DNA of 64,000 nt from SXTU01 sp964496695 (lineage in GTDB: Bacteria > Verrucomicrobiota > Verrucomicrobiia > Limisphaerales > SXTU01). The stretch lies in contig CAZCBE010000024.1 of NCBI GenBank assembly GCA_964496695.1, forward strand, positions 1 through 64,000, given 5' to 3'. The translations under genes and the position numbers were made by a program. Below are positions 33,214 through 42,928 of the stretch, one piece after another. The notes under the pieces were generated by a model, which worked only from the letters and a program-made list of their open reading frames with translations, did no database searches and was not told where the DNA came from. Position 1 is the stretch's first letter; each line of letters opens with the position of its first letter.

Positions 33214-33558
33214 TCACCCCGGCGGCCAGCCCATCGCCCGTCCGCCGAGGATGTGGCAGTGCAGGTGCGGCACAGACTCGCCGCCATCGCGGCCGTTGTT
33301 GATCACCAGGCGGTAACCGTTCGGAGTCAGGCCCACCAGCTTCGCAACTTCCGCCGCCTTCAACAGGAGATGGCCCAGCACCGCGTGGTCTTCTGCCGTG
33401 GCCTCGGCGATGCGCGGGATCGCCTTGCGCGGCACGATGAGGATATGCGTGGGTGCCTGCGGGTGGAGGTCGCGGAAGGCGATGACGTGCTCGTCTTCGT
33501 AAACCAGGTTCGCCGGAATCTCCTTCGCGGCGATGCGTTCAAAGAGGGTTTTGCTCAT
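33214..33558 (-). CDS. HIT-family nucleotide hydrolase (HINT-like)
   Basis: A 114-residue HIT protein with motif VPHLHCHILGG (about 96-106, the His-x-His-x-His triad) and early TLFERIAAKEIPANLVYEDE, FRDLHPQAPTHILIVPRKAI. HINT-type enzymes hydrolyse purine nucleoside phosphoramidates and aminoacyl-AMP. Length is typical. The gene start is notable: its first ten codons and leader (33529-33581) are duplicated at 34259-34311, beyond the toxin-antitoxin pair. Confidence 0.96.
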   Translation of the reverse strand: MSKTLFERIAAKEIPANLVYEDEHVIAFRDLHPQAPTHILIVPRKAIPRIAEATAEDHAVLGHLLLKAAEVAKLVGLTPNGYRLVINNGRDGGESVPHLHCHILGGRAMGWPPG

Positions 33559-33581
33559 GGGCGATGCTGGATGCTGGATGG
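33529..33581. repeat. 53-bp direct repeat, copy 1 (HIT gene 5' end)
   Basis: Identical to 34259-34311 except for two bases (offset 730 bp). It contains the HIT start codon and ten codons plus the ATGCTGGATGCTGGATGG leader. The two copies flank the toxin-antitoxin module. Confidence 0.92.
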
Positions 33582-33600
33582 CGGTTGGTGGCAGGAAGCT

Positions 33601-33924
33601 TCACAGACCGACCAGTTCGAAACCGGCCAACATTTTTCGGGCGATGTCCCTTCGTCGCTCCACCGTCACCTGTCCACGCCGCTGTCGCAGCCGGGTCTTG
33701 GCCACAGTGAAAAAGACGTCGCATTGCACGATGGTCTTCCAATCCAGCCCGTCCGCCTCGTCCACGATGGCTTCCAGACCCACCGCGTCGCGCGTCGCGC
33801 GCTGCGAAGAGCACTTGAGCACCACCACGTCCGGCTTGAACTCCACGCGCCGCGCGCTGGATACGATGATGGCCGGATGCACACCAAACGGAAACTCGTA
33901 GTCCCAGACCTCCCACGCCTTCAC
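33601..33924 (-). CDS. PemK/MazF-like toxin
   Basis: A 107-residue protein resembling MazF/PemK-type ribonuclease toxins: MKAWEVWDYEFPFGVHPAIIVSS starts like the SH3-like barrel of the family (W-x-V/x-x, HPA-x-I-V), and the middle has VVLKCSSQ...CDVFFTVAKTRL. It would cut mRNA at specific sites if free. Its start overlaps the stop of the upstream antitoxin gene by 4 nt (33921-33924), the typical antitoxin-first arrangement. Divergent from classical MazF, so the activity is inferred. Confidence 0.75.
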   Translation of the reverse strand: MKAWEVWDYEFPFGVHPAIIVSSARRVEFKPDVVVLKCSSQRATRDAVGLEAIVDEADGLDWKTIVQCDVFFTVAKTRLRQRRGQVTVERRRDIARKMLAGFELVGL

Positions 33925-34199
33925 TGCGGCTCCTCCCGGGGCAGGGCCGCGTGTAACTGCTCCGCCGTCAGCGGCTCGTCATCTGGCCGCGAATAATACC
34001 GGTCCAGCTCCGCCGCCGGGATCGGCTCCAGCAACTCTGGCGGGATGCCCAGCAGCCGCGCCCGCACCTGCGGCAGCCCGAGCCGCAACGCCTGCCGGTG
34101 CATGTCTTCCTGCGACATCTGCGTGGCCCTGGCCAGTTCACGCAGTTCGCGCATCAAGTCCTCTTCCACCGACAACGAGGGGCAAGTCACGGTAGCCAT
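33921..34199 (-). CDS. Antitoxin-like protein, partner of the PemK/MazF-like toxin
   Basis: A 92-residue protein: the N-terminal part (SLSVEEDLMRELRELARATQM, SQEDMHRQALRLGL) looks like a ribbon-helix-helix DNA-binding fold, and the acidic C-terminal tail (IPAAELDRYYSRPDDEPLTA) would bind and block the toxin. The gene precedes and overlaps the toxin gene, so they are co-translated. Autoregulation is expected from the family but no operator is identified. Confidence 0.78.
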   Translation of the reverse strand: MATVTCPSLSVEEDLMRELRELARATQMSQEDMHRQALRLGLPQVRARLLGIPPELLEPIPAAELDRYYSRPDDEPLTAEQLHAALPREEPQ

Positions 34200-34258
34200 G
34201 GGGTGAACCTAATCAAAACCTTCCGCCGGTCAACCTCGGCCTCCCAGCTGCAACGTGT

Positions 34259-34288
34259 GGCGATGCGTTCAAAGAGGGTTTTGCTCAC
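34259..34288 (-). pseudogene. Duplicate fragment of the HIT gene (first ten codons)
   Basis: Reads GTG then SKTLFERIA in the HIT frame before diverging, with the leader identical to that of the intact gene at 33558. It belongs to the 53-bp repeat 34259-34311. It is too short to be a gene. Confidence 0.85.
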
Positions 34289-34311
34289 GGGTGATGCTGG
34301 ATGCTGGATGG
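34259..34311. repeat. 53-bp direct repeat, copy 2
   Basis: Second copy of 33529-33581, two mismatches, placed between the SseB-like gene and the antitoxin gene. Confidence 0.92.
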
Positions 34312-34322
34312 GAGCGGCGAGT

Positions 34323-34775
34323 TCAAGGAGTCGTCGCTTTCCGCACTTCAATCTCCCAACTCTTCTCGCTGAAAAGGTTCAAGTCCACGAAGTCAACGTC
34401 CAGGTCCCTGGCTACGGTGGCCAGCAGGACTTCGCCGCACCCAACGCCGAACACCTTGTTCATTCGGTGTGCCATCTTGCTCGAGAAGATTTCTACTTTC
34501 TTCAGGCTGGAAAAGGCTGGCAACCGCTTCTTCCCATCAACGTCCAGCACACATGGTTCGAACGGCGCATCACTCAGTTCCTCAGCATCTTTCCGAATCT
34601 GCTCAAGCAACTCCTCTTGCGTATAGCTGCTTGCGTCGAGGAAACGCTGTGGCTTTCTTGGAATCAAAATTCTGCGCGTCTTGAGATACTCGTTGAGTTG
34701 ACCGACGTTCTCCTTGTAAGCGACGCGCTCCAAGTCGTCCTTCCCCGTAATCGTCTCGATTAGTTTGGCGAGCAT
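34323..34775 (-). CDS. SseB-like protein
   Basis: A 150-residue protein whose second half matches the SseB N-terminal domain pattern: LPAFSSLKKVEIFSSKMAHR (the P-x-F-T-S-x-x-x motif) followed by a short hydrophobic strand (EVLLATVARDLDVDFVDLNL). SseB-type domains occur in small proteins linked to secretion or immunity roles; E. coli SseB affects serine sensitivity. Codon composition is less GC-rich than neighbours, suggesting later acquisition. It lies directly upstream of the duplicated HIT fragment, and so was probably the original upstream neighbour of the HIT gene. Confidence 0.7.
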   Translation of the reverse strand: MLAKLIETITGKDDLERVAYKENVGQLNEYLKTRRILIPRKPQRFLDASSYTQEELLEQIRKDAEELSDAPFEPCVLDVDGKKRLPAFSSLKKVEIFSSKMAHRMNKVFGVGCGEVLLATVARDLDVDFVDLNLFSEKSWEIEVRKATTP

Positions 34776-34833
34776 AGTTCAGTGACTGAGCGACCTGCAT
34801 CAGCATCCCGCATCCGCCCCACCAGCTTCGCCC

Positions 34834-35403
34834 TCAACTCACCACCAGCGCGCAGTCCGCCCGGTGGTTCTCATCCAGGCACTGGCGGAGGAAGCCCACG
34901 ATCTGGTCGCTCATCGCGCGGCAGCGGTCGCACCAGCGGCGCGCGCCCACGAGGCGTTTCACACAGTCGTGCAGGCCGTTGAAGCGCACCAGGCGCGGGG
35001 ACTGGCTGAGCTGTTGGCGCATCTCCTCGCGCAGGCGCGGGAAGAAGAGCAGCTCCCCGCCGTCGCTGGTTTCCGCCGCGAGCGCGTCCAGGCTGGTCTC
35101 CGCCACGGGGCCGGTCAGGTCGGGCGCGGGCATGGGCTTGGCCTCCGTGCTGGTGACCATCAGGCCGAGGCCGCGCAGCACTTCCTCCAGCGCGGCGGTG
35201 AACTCCGCGATGGTCACGACGGTCTGCTTCCGCTCGACCTTGAAGTAATGCAGCACGGCGGCCGCCGCCTCCTTCACGATCTCGTGATCGAGCTGCTCGA
35301 CCGCTTCGCCGATGACCTCGACGCTCACATCCTCCACCGAGCAGGGGATGTGTTCGCCGTTGGGGGTCTCAAATACCAGGCAGTGGGAATGTAGCTGTAT
35401 CAC
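34834..35403 (-). CDS. Unknown protein overlapping and translationally coupled to nrdR
   Basis: A 189-residue protein starting at GTG 35403, preceded by GGAGG at 6 nt spacing, inside the 3' end of nrdR (35-nt overlap in another frame). Residues 1-70 are beta-strand then helical: VFETPNGEHIPCSVEDVSVE, IVKEAAAAVLHYFKVERKQT, FTAALEEVLRGLGL. The tail is Cys-rich (DCVKRLV..RRWCDRCRAM). I do not recognise the family. The strong ribosome site and coupling to nrdR suggest it works with NrdR or ribonucleotide reductase regulation. A longer open frame upstream to 35691 is only the shadow of nrdR. Confidence 0.8.
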   Translation of the reverse strand: MIQLHSHCLVFETPNGEHIPCSVEDVSVEVIGEAVEQLDHEIVKEAAAAVLHYFKVERKQTVVTIAEFTAALEEVLRGLGLMVTSTEAKPMPAPDLTGPVAETSLDALAAETSDGGELLFFPRLREEMRQQLSQSPRLVRFNGLHDCVKRLVGARRWCDRCRAMSDQIVGFLRQCLDENHRADCALVVS

Positions 35404-35854
35404 TTTTTGCCTCCAGTCGTTTGAGCGCGTCGAGGAAGTCCTCCGCCTCCTCGAAGCGCCGGTAGATGCTCGCGTAACGGACGTAGGCGACCTTGTCGAG
35501 TTCGCGCAGGCGGGCCATGACCAGCTCGCCCAGCGCCTTGCTCGGCACCTCGGAGTCGAACTCGTCGGTGACCCGGTCGGTGATGTTCTCGGCCAGCGCC
35601 TCGATCTCCTGCGCGGGCACGGGCCGCTTGGCGCAGGCGGCCTTGAGGCTGTTGAGCAGCTTCTCCTTGTTGAACTCCTCGCGGCGGCCATCCCGCTTCA
35701 CGACCATCAGGCCCGCGTGCTCGATCTCCTCGTAAGTGGTGAACCGGTGCGCGCACTTGAGGCACTCGCGACGTCGGCGGATGGTGGAGCCTTCCCGTGA
35801 ACCCCGGGAATCAATCACTTTGTCATCCACACAACCGCATTTGGGGCAACGCAT
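35369..35854 (-). CDS. nrdR: Ribonucleotide reductase regulator NrdR
   Basis: A 161-residue NrdR repressor: N-terminal zinc ribbon (MRCPKCGCVDDKVIDSR...RECLKCAHRFTTYE, Cys3, Cys6, Cys31, Cys34) and ATP-cone domain (VVKRDGRREEFNKEKLLNSL...). The cone binds ATP/dATP and controls tetramer formation, repressing nrd genes at NrdR boxes. The length is normal. Its 3' end contains the start of the next gene. I found no NrdR box near its own promoter. Confidence 0.97.
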   Translation of the reverse strand: MRCPKCGCVDDKVIDSRGSREGSTIRRRRECLKCAHRFTTYEEIEHAGLMVVKRDGRREEFNKEKLLNSLKAACAKRPVPAQEIEALAENITDRVTDEFDSEVPSKALGELVMARLRELDKVAYVRYASIYRRFEEAEDFLDALKRLEAKSDTATFPLPGI

Positions 35855-35945
35855 ATCAGCCTCACCACTTCAAATAGAGGCTGGAGGGTAGGTAGCACAC
35901 TGCTAATGGTAGGGGCAAGGAGTTTTGCCGAATGCACCGGGAAAA

Positions 35946-36240
35946 ATCCGAACTCCAAATTCCAAGAACTTGGACGCTGGCAGTTGGCTCAAACTCTTCA
36001 CGGCAGACCAAGCTGGCAACCTCCTGATACCAATTCCCAATGACTATCGCCGGAATCGCTGATGCGGGCTGCGACGCGCTCCGGCTCCCTCTCCCTTCCT
36101 CGGAGGAGGGGATAGGGGTGGGGTGAGGGGTGGCCTCGGGCAGCAATCTGCCGACTTGCCTTGGGATTTGGTGTGAATCGCCCGCAGACCGTTTCCTTGG
36201 AATTTGAAGCTTGGAACTTCTTTGGAATTTGGAATTTCTC
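35946..36240. repeat. Family K and family A repeat block
   Basis: Family K words (AATTCCAAGAACTTGG near 35957; AATTTGAAGCTTGGAAC near 36202) flank a family A type arm (CCCTCTCCCTTCCTCGGAGG...GGGGTGGGGTGAGG, 36089-36132). No gene is seen in 35855-36245. Confidence 0.7.
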
Positions 36241-36245
36241 CCCGG

Positions 36246-38876
36246 CTACCGCTTCCACCCGCGCAGCCGCAGGGCGTTGCCAATGACCACCACGTCCGAC
36301 AACCCCATCGCCGCCGCGCACAGCACCGGACTCAGCAGGCCCAGTGACGCCAGCGGGATGGCGGCCGCGTTGTAGAAGAGCGCCCAGAAGAGGTTCTGCT
36401 TGATGGTGCGGAGGGTCGCCTGCGCGAGGCCCAGCGCGTCCGGGATGGCCTGGATGTCGGAATCCAGCAGGATGATGTCCGCCGCCTCGCGCGCCACGTC
36501 GCTGGCCCGTGCCACCGCGATGCCCAGGTCCGCCTGCTCCAGCGCCGGGGCGTCGTTGATGCCATCGCCCACGAAGGCCACCCGCTCCCCGCGCCCCTGT
36601 AGCTGCTGCACGATGCCCGCCTTCTGCTCCGGCCGGATCTCCGCGAAGACATTCTCCTTCGCGATGCCCGCCTGTCCGGCGATGGCCGCCGCCGTCTGCG
36701 CGTTGTCACCCGTCACGAGGAAGACCGTCTTCCCCTGCTGCTGCAAGCCTGCGACCACCTCGGCGGCGTGGGCCTTCAACTGGTCGCGCAGGGCGAAGAG
36801 CGCGAGCAGTTCGGTGCCGCGCGACAAGCCGAGGACAGTCGCGCCTTGAGCGGTCCATTCGGTGACGAAGGCCGCCGCATCCGCGCCCGGTAGGGCGAGA
36901 CTCTGTCGAGCCCCATCTGCCAGCGGAGCTGGCGCGAGCGCAGCGAGCATCGCCGGAGCCACCCCGCACTCGCTCAACCACCGCAACGATCCCAGCCGAT
37001 ACCCCACCCCGTCCTGCGTGGCCTCAATGCCCGCCCCACGAACCTCCCGCCACGTAGCCGCCGACGTGAGGAGGCGGACTCCCTCACGGTTGGCACCCTC
37101 CGCCTCCTCACGTCGGCGGCTACCGGCCGCCGCGATCGCCTTGCTCAACGGATGGCTAGACGGAGCCGCCAGCTCGGCCGCCAATCCCAGCAACGCCACT
37201 TGCGCCCGGTCTTCTCCCTCTCCCCCATCGGGGGAGAGGGCCGGGGTGAGGGGGTGCGTCGTCCGAGGTCCCGAGGCGCTGCTTTGATCCTGTCCCTCGC
37301 TCGGAGTCCCGGCTTCAGCCGGTGAGACGCCCGTGCTATCCAGACGCTTCGCAGGCAGCCCACCGACATCCGGACGCCTCGCCGCCTGAAGGCGGGACTC
37401 CATGCTGGGGGAGAGGGAACTGAAAAGCCGCCGTCCCGCCTCCGTGCCCTGCACCGCCGCCACCGCCAGCTTCCCCTCCGTCAACGTCCCCGTCTTGTCG
37501 AACAAGATGGCCGTGATGCGTCCGCTCTTCTCCAGCGCCCCGCCATCACGGATCAGGATGCCCCGCCGCGCCGCCGCGTTCACTCCTGCCATGATGGCTG
37601 CCGGTGTCGCCAGCCCCATCGCGCACGGGCACGCGACGATCAGCACGCCCGCCGCATGGGTGAACGCCGCCGCCAGCGGGGACGCGGGGAAATGCTCCGG
37701 CTTCAGGAACGGCAGCAGCGTGGTCGCCACCTGCAGCGCATTCTCGTAGGCCAGTCCCCACCACAGCCCTGTCCCCAAGGCCACCAGCACGACGATGGGC
37801 ACAAACACCGCGCTTACCTGATCGCCCAGCTTCTGGATGTTTGCGCGACTCGACTGCGCGCGCTGCACCACCGCGATGATCTGCGCCAGTGCGGTGGCAT
37901 CCCCGGTCGCCGTCACGCGGAAGACGAGCCGGCCATTCTGGTTCACCGTGCCGCTGAAGAGCTTCGCCCCGGGCGTCTTCTCGACTGGCAGCGACTCGCC
38001 CGTGAGCATCGCCTCGTCCACGGCGGACTGGCCTTCGAGCACCTCGCCATCCACCGGCACGCGGTCGCCTGGGCGCAAGGCGATGCGGTCACCGGCCTGG
38101 AGCTGCGCCACCGGCACTTCGCTCTCCGCCCCGGCCGCGTCCAGCCGCCGCGCCGTCTGCGGCGCGAGGTTCAGCAGGGCTTTCAACGAACTTGCGGCGT
38201 GCGCGCTCATGCGGGCCTCCATCCAGTGGCCCACGCTGATGAGCGAGATGATCGCCGCCGCCTCCATGAAGTAGAGATGCCCGTGCCAGCCGGTGAGCAG
38301 CGCCCAGGTGCTGAAGCCAAAGGCGGTCGTGGAGCCCAGCGACACCAGCGTGTCCATGTTCGAGCTGCCCACGCGGAGCTGCCGCCACGCGCCGACGTAA
38401 AACCGCGCGCCGCACATGACCTGCACCGGCAGCGCGAGCGCAAAGGCCACCCATTGGAACCACCGTTCCATGCCAAGCCGGAAACCCCATTCGCCCAGCA
38501 TGAGCACCAGTGTGACGGCCCCGCCGAAGGCCACGTTGAACTGCCAGCCATTGAGCGGCGACCACGCCGAGCGCCCCTCGCCGGTTGGCGATTGACCATC
38601 GGCCATTGGAAATGCTGCGACCGCCTTCGCCTCAAAACCCACCGCTCCCAACGCCTTCACCACAACTTCCGCCGACGGCGTCGCCTCCGGTCGCCAGCGC
38701 ACCGTGGCGCGCGGCGGCTCCAGGCTCACGACCGCACTCGCGATGCCCGGCACGCTCTGCAGCGCCGTCGTGGCCTTGCGCACGCAGTTCTGGCAGTTCA
38801 AGCCCGCCACGGAAAACTCGTTCGCCCCCGCTGCCGGTGCGGGTGCCTCAACCTGGTCTGGACAGCAACTGCTCAT
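36246..38876 (-). CDS. copA: Copper-type P1B ATPase with in-frame repeat insertions
   Basis: An 876-residue heavy-metal exporter. Domains: HMA metal-binding domain (GLNCQNC, about 29-35), two early transmembrane pairs, actuator loop with TGES (DEAMLTGESLPVEK), transmembrane CPC motif (VACPCAMGLATP) typical for Cu+, phosphorylation site DKTGTLT (Asp460), HP motif SSHPLSKAI (His575), GDGINDAPAL. It pumps Cu+ from the cytoplasm with ATP. Residues 482-557 and 585-608 are encoded by dispersed repeats (see the two repeat entries). The Asp460-His575 distance is 115 residues; in E. coli CopA it is 39, so the 76-residue insertion explains the whole excess. There is no adjacent regulator. Confidence 0.96.
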   Translation of the reverse strand: MSSCCPDQVEAPAPAAGANEFSVAGLNCQNCVRKATTALQSVPGIASAVVSLEPPRATVRWRPEATPSAEVVVKALGAVGFEAKAVAAFPMADGQSPTGEGRSAWSPLNGWQFNVAFGGAVTLVLMLGEWGFRLGMERWFQWVAFALALPVQVMCGARFYVGAWRQLRVGSSNMDTLVSLGSTTAFGFSTWALLTGWHGHLYFMEAAAIISLISVGHWMEARMSAHAASSLKALLNLAPQTARRLDAAGAESEVPVAQLQAGDRIALRPGDRVPVDGEVLEGQSAVDEAMLTGESLPVEKTPGAKLFSGTVNQNGRLVFRVTATGDATALAQIIAVVQRAQSSRANIQKLGDQVSAVFVPIVVLVALGTGLWWGLAYENALQVATTLLPFLKPEHFPASPLAAAFTHAAGVLIVACPCAMGLATPAAIMAGVNAAARRGILIRDGGALEKSGRITAILFDKTGTLTEGKLAVAAVQGTEAGRRLFSSLSPSMESRLQAARRPDVGGLPAKRLDSTGVSPAEAGTPSEGQDQSSASGPRTTHPLTPALSPDGGEGEDRAQVALLGLAAELAAPSSHPLSKAIAAAGSRRREEAEGANREGVRLLTSAATWREVRGAGIEATQDGVGYRLGSLRWLSECGVAPAMLAALAPAPLADGARQSLALPGADAAAFVTEWTAQGATVLGLSRGTELLALFALRDQLKAHAAEVVAGLQQQGKTVFLVTGDNAQTAAAIAGQAGIAKENVFAEIRPEQKAGIVQQLQGRGERVAFVGDGINDAPALEQADLGIAVARASDVAREAADIILLDSDIQAIPDALGLAQATLRTIKQNLFWALFYNAAAIPLASLGLLSPVLCAAAMGLSDVVVIGNALRLRGWKR
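37054..37123. repeat. Family E palindrome inside copA
   Basis: Two perfect 25-bp arms (37054-37078, 37099-37123) beginning GTAGCCGCCGACGTGAGGAG. The frame stays open, encoding about residues 585-608 (GSRRREEAEG...). The same palindrome with the same arms lies at the 3' end of the TetR gene (47056-47127). Confidence 0.95.
37208..37433. repeat. In-frame insertion in copA containing family A palindrome
   Basis: Encodes copA residues 482-557, low-complexity Ser/Pro/Gly-rich text ending THPLTPALSPDGGEGED. The family A arms CCCTCTCCC/GGGAGAGGGCCGGGGTGAG lie at about 37214-37248. It sits in the nucleotide-binding domain loop between DKTGTLT and the HP motif. Confidence 0.85.
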
Positions 38877-38965
38877 CGCGGCCCGAACCTAACCCGTTTC
38901 CCCCGAAAGGCGACACCGCGAAAGTCGCGAAGAGCCGCGCTTTGCGCCGACTGGCCAGTGATGGG

Positions 38966-39176
38966 TAGGGCGCGGTGTCCTCACCGCGCCGCCGACAACC
39001 CACACGCTGCAGGACTTCGGCGGCGCGCTGAGAACAGCGCGACCTGCCAACGCCTGGAAGTGTTTGAGCCACCCGGATGTTCAGCACGAAGCCGGAGCAG
39101 GATTAGGATCAGGATTACGAGCAGGAGGAGAAGTCCCAAGCCCTCGTGCTCCTGATCTTGATCCTAATCCTGCTTC
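38966..39176. repeat. Family D and family L inverted repeats
   Basis: 38966-39047 is a D element (TAGGGCGCGGTGTCCTCACC...). 39093-39176 is an L element: GAGCAGGATTAGGATCAGGA with inverted TCCTGATCTTGATCCTAATC. The 38877-39319 gap has no gene. L recurs at 44794-44876 and 53771-53802. Confidence 0.8.
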
Positions 39177-39319
39177 CCTTTTGCTCCCGGTCCGGAGGGT
39201 CCTCCGCACCGAAACTTGAAACTTCCCTCCCGCCACCCGTGTCGTATGGTTCGTAGCGCAGCCCAAGCCAATTTTGTAACGGCGGGCTGCCGCAAACGTC
39301 ACCTCAGCATATCCGGCTT

Positions 39320-39871
39320 ATGATAATGGCAGACATCCTCAAGATCTTCCTCCTCATCCTCGGCGGCCTGCTCATCTACCTCGCCTTCTGGCTCGCGGTC
39401 GAGGCGCTCTTCCCCGCCATCGTGGAGCGCGCGCGGGATCAATACCGCCGCCCGTGGAAGCTCACCTTCGCCGGCCTCGCCATGGTGGCTCCGCTGCTCG
39501 GGCTGGCGTTCGGCTTCTCCAAGGCCGCCAACAACCCCCTGATGAACATCGTGGCCATCACCATCCTGGGCGTCGTGCTCCTTGGCGGCCTCGCCGGCTC
39601 CGCCGGCCTGGCCAAGCGCATCGGTGCCGGCCTGCCCTCGCCCATTGACGAGACCCAGCCCTGGCGGCGCGTGCTGCGCGGCGGCATCGTCCTCACGCTC
39701 ACCTATCTGCTGCCGTTCATCGGGTGGATGGGCCTGAGCATCTGGACGCTGGTCTCTGGTTTTGCCGCACTCGTGTTCGCCGTCCGCGAAAGCAAGGCCG
39801 TCGCTGCCACGCCGCCCGCCACACCGCAGACGGAACCCCCCGCCATCCCGGTCACCCCGGCTGCTGCATGA
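39320..39871 (+). CDS. Uncharacterised multi-pass membrane protein
   Basis: A 183-residue inner-membrane protein with four or five hydrophobic segments: IFLLILGGLLIYLAFWLAVE, TFAGLAMVAPLLGLAFGF, NIVAITILGVVLLGGLAGSA, VLTLTYLLPFIGWMGLSIWT and VSGFAALVFAV. The tail is Ala/Pro/Thr-rich (ATPPATPQTEPPA). A conserved-looking PIDETQPWRRVLRGG loop precedes TM4. No known family is recognised. Start is ATG 39320 or ATG 39326 (MADILKIF). It is a single gene in a repeat-rich region. Confidence 0.75.
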   Translation: MIMADILKIFLLILGGLLIYLAFWLAVEALFPAIVERARDQYRRPWKLTFAGLAMVAPLLGLAFGFSKAANNPLMNIVAITILGVVLLGGLAGSAGLAKRIGAGLPSPIDETQPWRRVLRGGIVLTLTYLLPFIGWMGLSIWTLVSGFAALVFAVRESKAVAATPPATPQTEPPAIPVTPAAA

Positions 39872-39897
39872 ATGGTCCGATGACCAACGAAGCCCGC

Positions 39898-40184
39898 CCC
39901 TGGAGCGCGGCCCTCTGGGCCGCAGCGGCCACCTTGCAGAACGCGCCCCGGGCTTTCCTAAGCCTTTCCCTGCTGCCAGCCGCTGCGGCCCAGAGGGCCG
40001 CGCTCCGCAGCGTTTTGGAGGACGGTGAGTCGTCGCCGTCAGCGTATGGGAGGCACCGTTTTGACAATGACGCCTCGTGCTGGCGCAAGCCGGGTGCGCA
40101 CCGGACAACATGTGCGCGTTCAAACTTCGACGGCGACACGTCGCCTGCGGAAAGCGGTGACGAGTCACCGCACTCCATAACACG
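39898..40184. repeat. Family B and family C repeat block
   Basis: Family B inverted repeat (GAGCGCGGCCCTCTGGGCCG 39905, inverted copy ending near 40016) followed by a family C arm (GACTCGTCACCG/AGTCACCGCACTCC, 40118-40184). The 39872-40241 gap has no gene. Confidence 0.8.
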
Positions 40185-40241
40185 CACGGCGCTCGCTACA
40201 CCCCAGATTTTCACCTCCCGGGTCTTCCACCCTTCCACACC

Positions 40242-41768
<1,527 letters not shown>

Positions 41769-41773
41769 CCACC

Positions 41774-42052
41774 ATGCGAACACGTCGCGGCATGCAGATA
41801 GACATTCGGCTCAAAACGCAGAAGCCGACGCATATTTGCATTCAAGTTCTAAATCCAAATTCGAAACGCTGGCGAATTGGCGGCGCAGGGATATTCATTG
41901 CGCTGGCACTTGCCTTCCTGCCGCAAACTGGTGCTCTCAAACAAGTGACTGAGACCTTGTTTTTGATCAGCATGATATGCCTGTTAAGTCCGATGGTCAG
42001 TGTTCGCTCGGAGCAAGCCACCAAAACCGAACCAGATTTAGAACCGCACTGA
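41774..42052 (+). CDS. Small membrane protein between DUF1800 and DUF1501 genes
   Basis: A 92-residue open frame 5 nt after the DUF1800 stop. Two hydrophobic segments (GIFIALALAFLPQTGAL and FLISMICLLSPMVSV) follow a basic N-terminus (MRTRRGMQIDIRLKTQKP). The GC content is lower than in neighbours, hinting at acquired DNA. No family recognised. Eight nt after its stop comes the duplicated start of the DUF1501 gene (42060). Confidence 0.55.
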   Translation: MRTRRGMQIDIRLKTQKPTHICIQVLNPNSKRWRIGGAGIFIALALAFLPQTGALKQVTETLFLISMICLLSPMVSVRSEQATKTEPDLEPH

Positions 42053-42059
42053 GCGCGTG

Positions 42060-42092
42060 ATGAGCACCCAAACCTCTTTGACCAGCAGCGGG
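42060..42092 (+). pseudogene. Duplicate 5' fragment of the DUF1501 gene
   Basis: Encodes MSTQTSLTSSG, closely matching MSTQASLTGNG at the start of the intact DUF1501 gene (42929). The two share about 25 of 32 bases starting at the ATG. It then runs into repeat DNA. Confidence 0.7.
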
Positions 42093-42109
42093 CCTCAGAA
42101 TCCCAAAGG

Positions 42110-42848
42110 GATTCCGGCCTCCAGCCCAGGGTTGCGAGGCACGAGCTACCCTGGGAACACGTCCTCAAACCTCGTCCAACCCCAACGGGGTTGCGGCCTG
42201 TCAGTGTCTTGTGTTCGGGCTGAAAGCCCGTCCGGTGACAGCCCGGGCTGGAGCCGAGCAGCGCGAGGCGGAGGCCCGGGTTTATCGTCCCATGTCGCCA
42301 CCGCCCTGACAGGGCGGCACTCTGCGCGGTGCGGGAAGGCGTCCCGCCCTGACAGGGCGGCCATACGTCGTTGGCCAGACTACCCGGGGCTTCACCCCGG
42401 GCTGTCACCGGACGGGCTTTCAGCCCTGATTCCACGCCTCCGTTCCTCCATCGGCATTAACCCGAACTCCGAAGCGGGCGAACCCCGGCGGCGAGGAGCG
42501 CGGCCTTCAGGCCGCAGAAACGGGAGCACGCCGGTGGTGGTTCGAACGCACTTTTCCCGTCGCAGCCTTCTGCGGCGTGAACGCCGCGCTCCGCTCGAGG
42601 CCGGCGCGTGTCCGGCGCTCTCTGTCTCGGAGTCCGGCATTTACCCGTGCCCATCCAATTGTCACCGCGCCCTCTCCTCCCTCGCCCCCATCGGGGGAGA
42701 GGCCCGGGGTGAGGGGGCAAGGCGCACAGCAGACCAAGGCGCGGCCAAATGCCAATCCGCTCCAGCCCGCCTTGAATTCGCGCACGCAACTGTTTCCTCC
42801 GCCCGCCCCCTCACCCTCACCCTCTCCCCCGATGGGGGAGAGGGGATT
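42110..42848. repeat. Repeat block separating the two DUF1501 starts
   Basis: Contains a long palindrome with GGGCTGAAAGCCCGTCCGGT (about 42217) and its inverted copy ACCGGACGGGCTTTCAGCCC (about 42408-42427), a family H element (42496-42600), and family A arms (42668-42715 and 42810-42848). No gene is seen in 42093-42928. Confidence 0.8.
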
Positions 42849-42928
42849 TGCGCGCCGGCCATTTCACCATCGCCTTCATTTCTGTTCCCCATCCGCGTTC
42901 ATCCGCGTTGTTCCGCGGGCACCCTCCC

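Noticed and set aside
34834..35691. A 285-residue frame across nrdR
   Set aside because: The first 96 codons are the antisense-frame shadow of nrdR; the GGAGG-GTG site at 35403 gives the real start.
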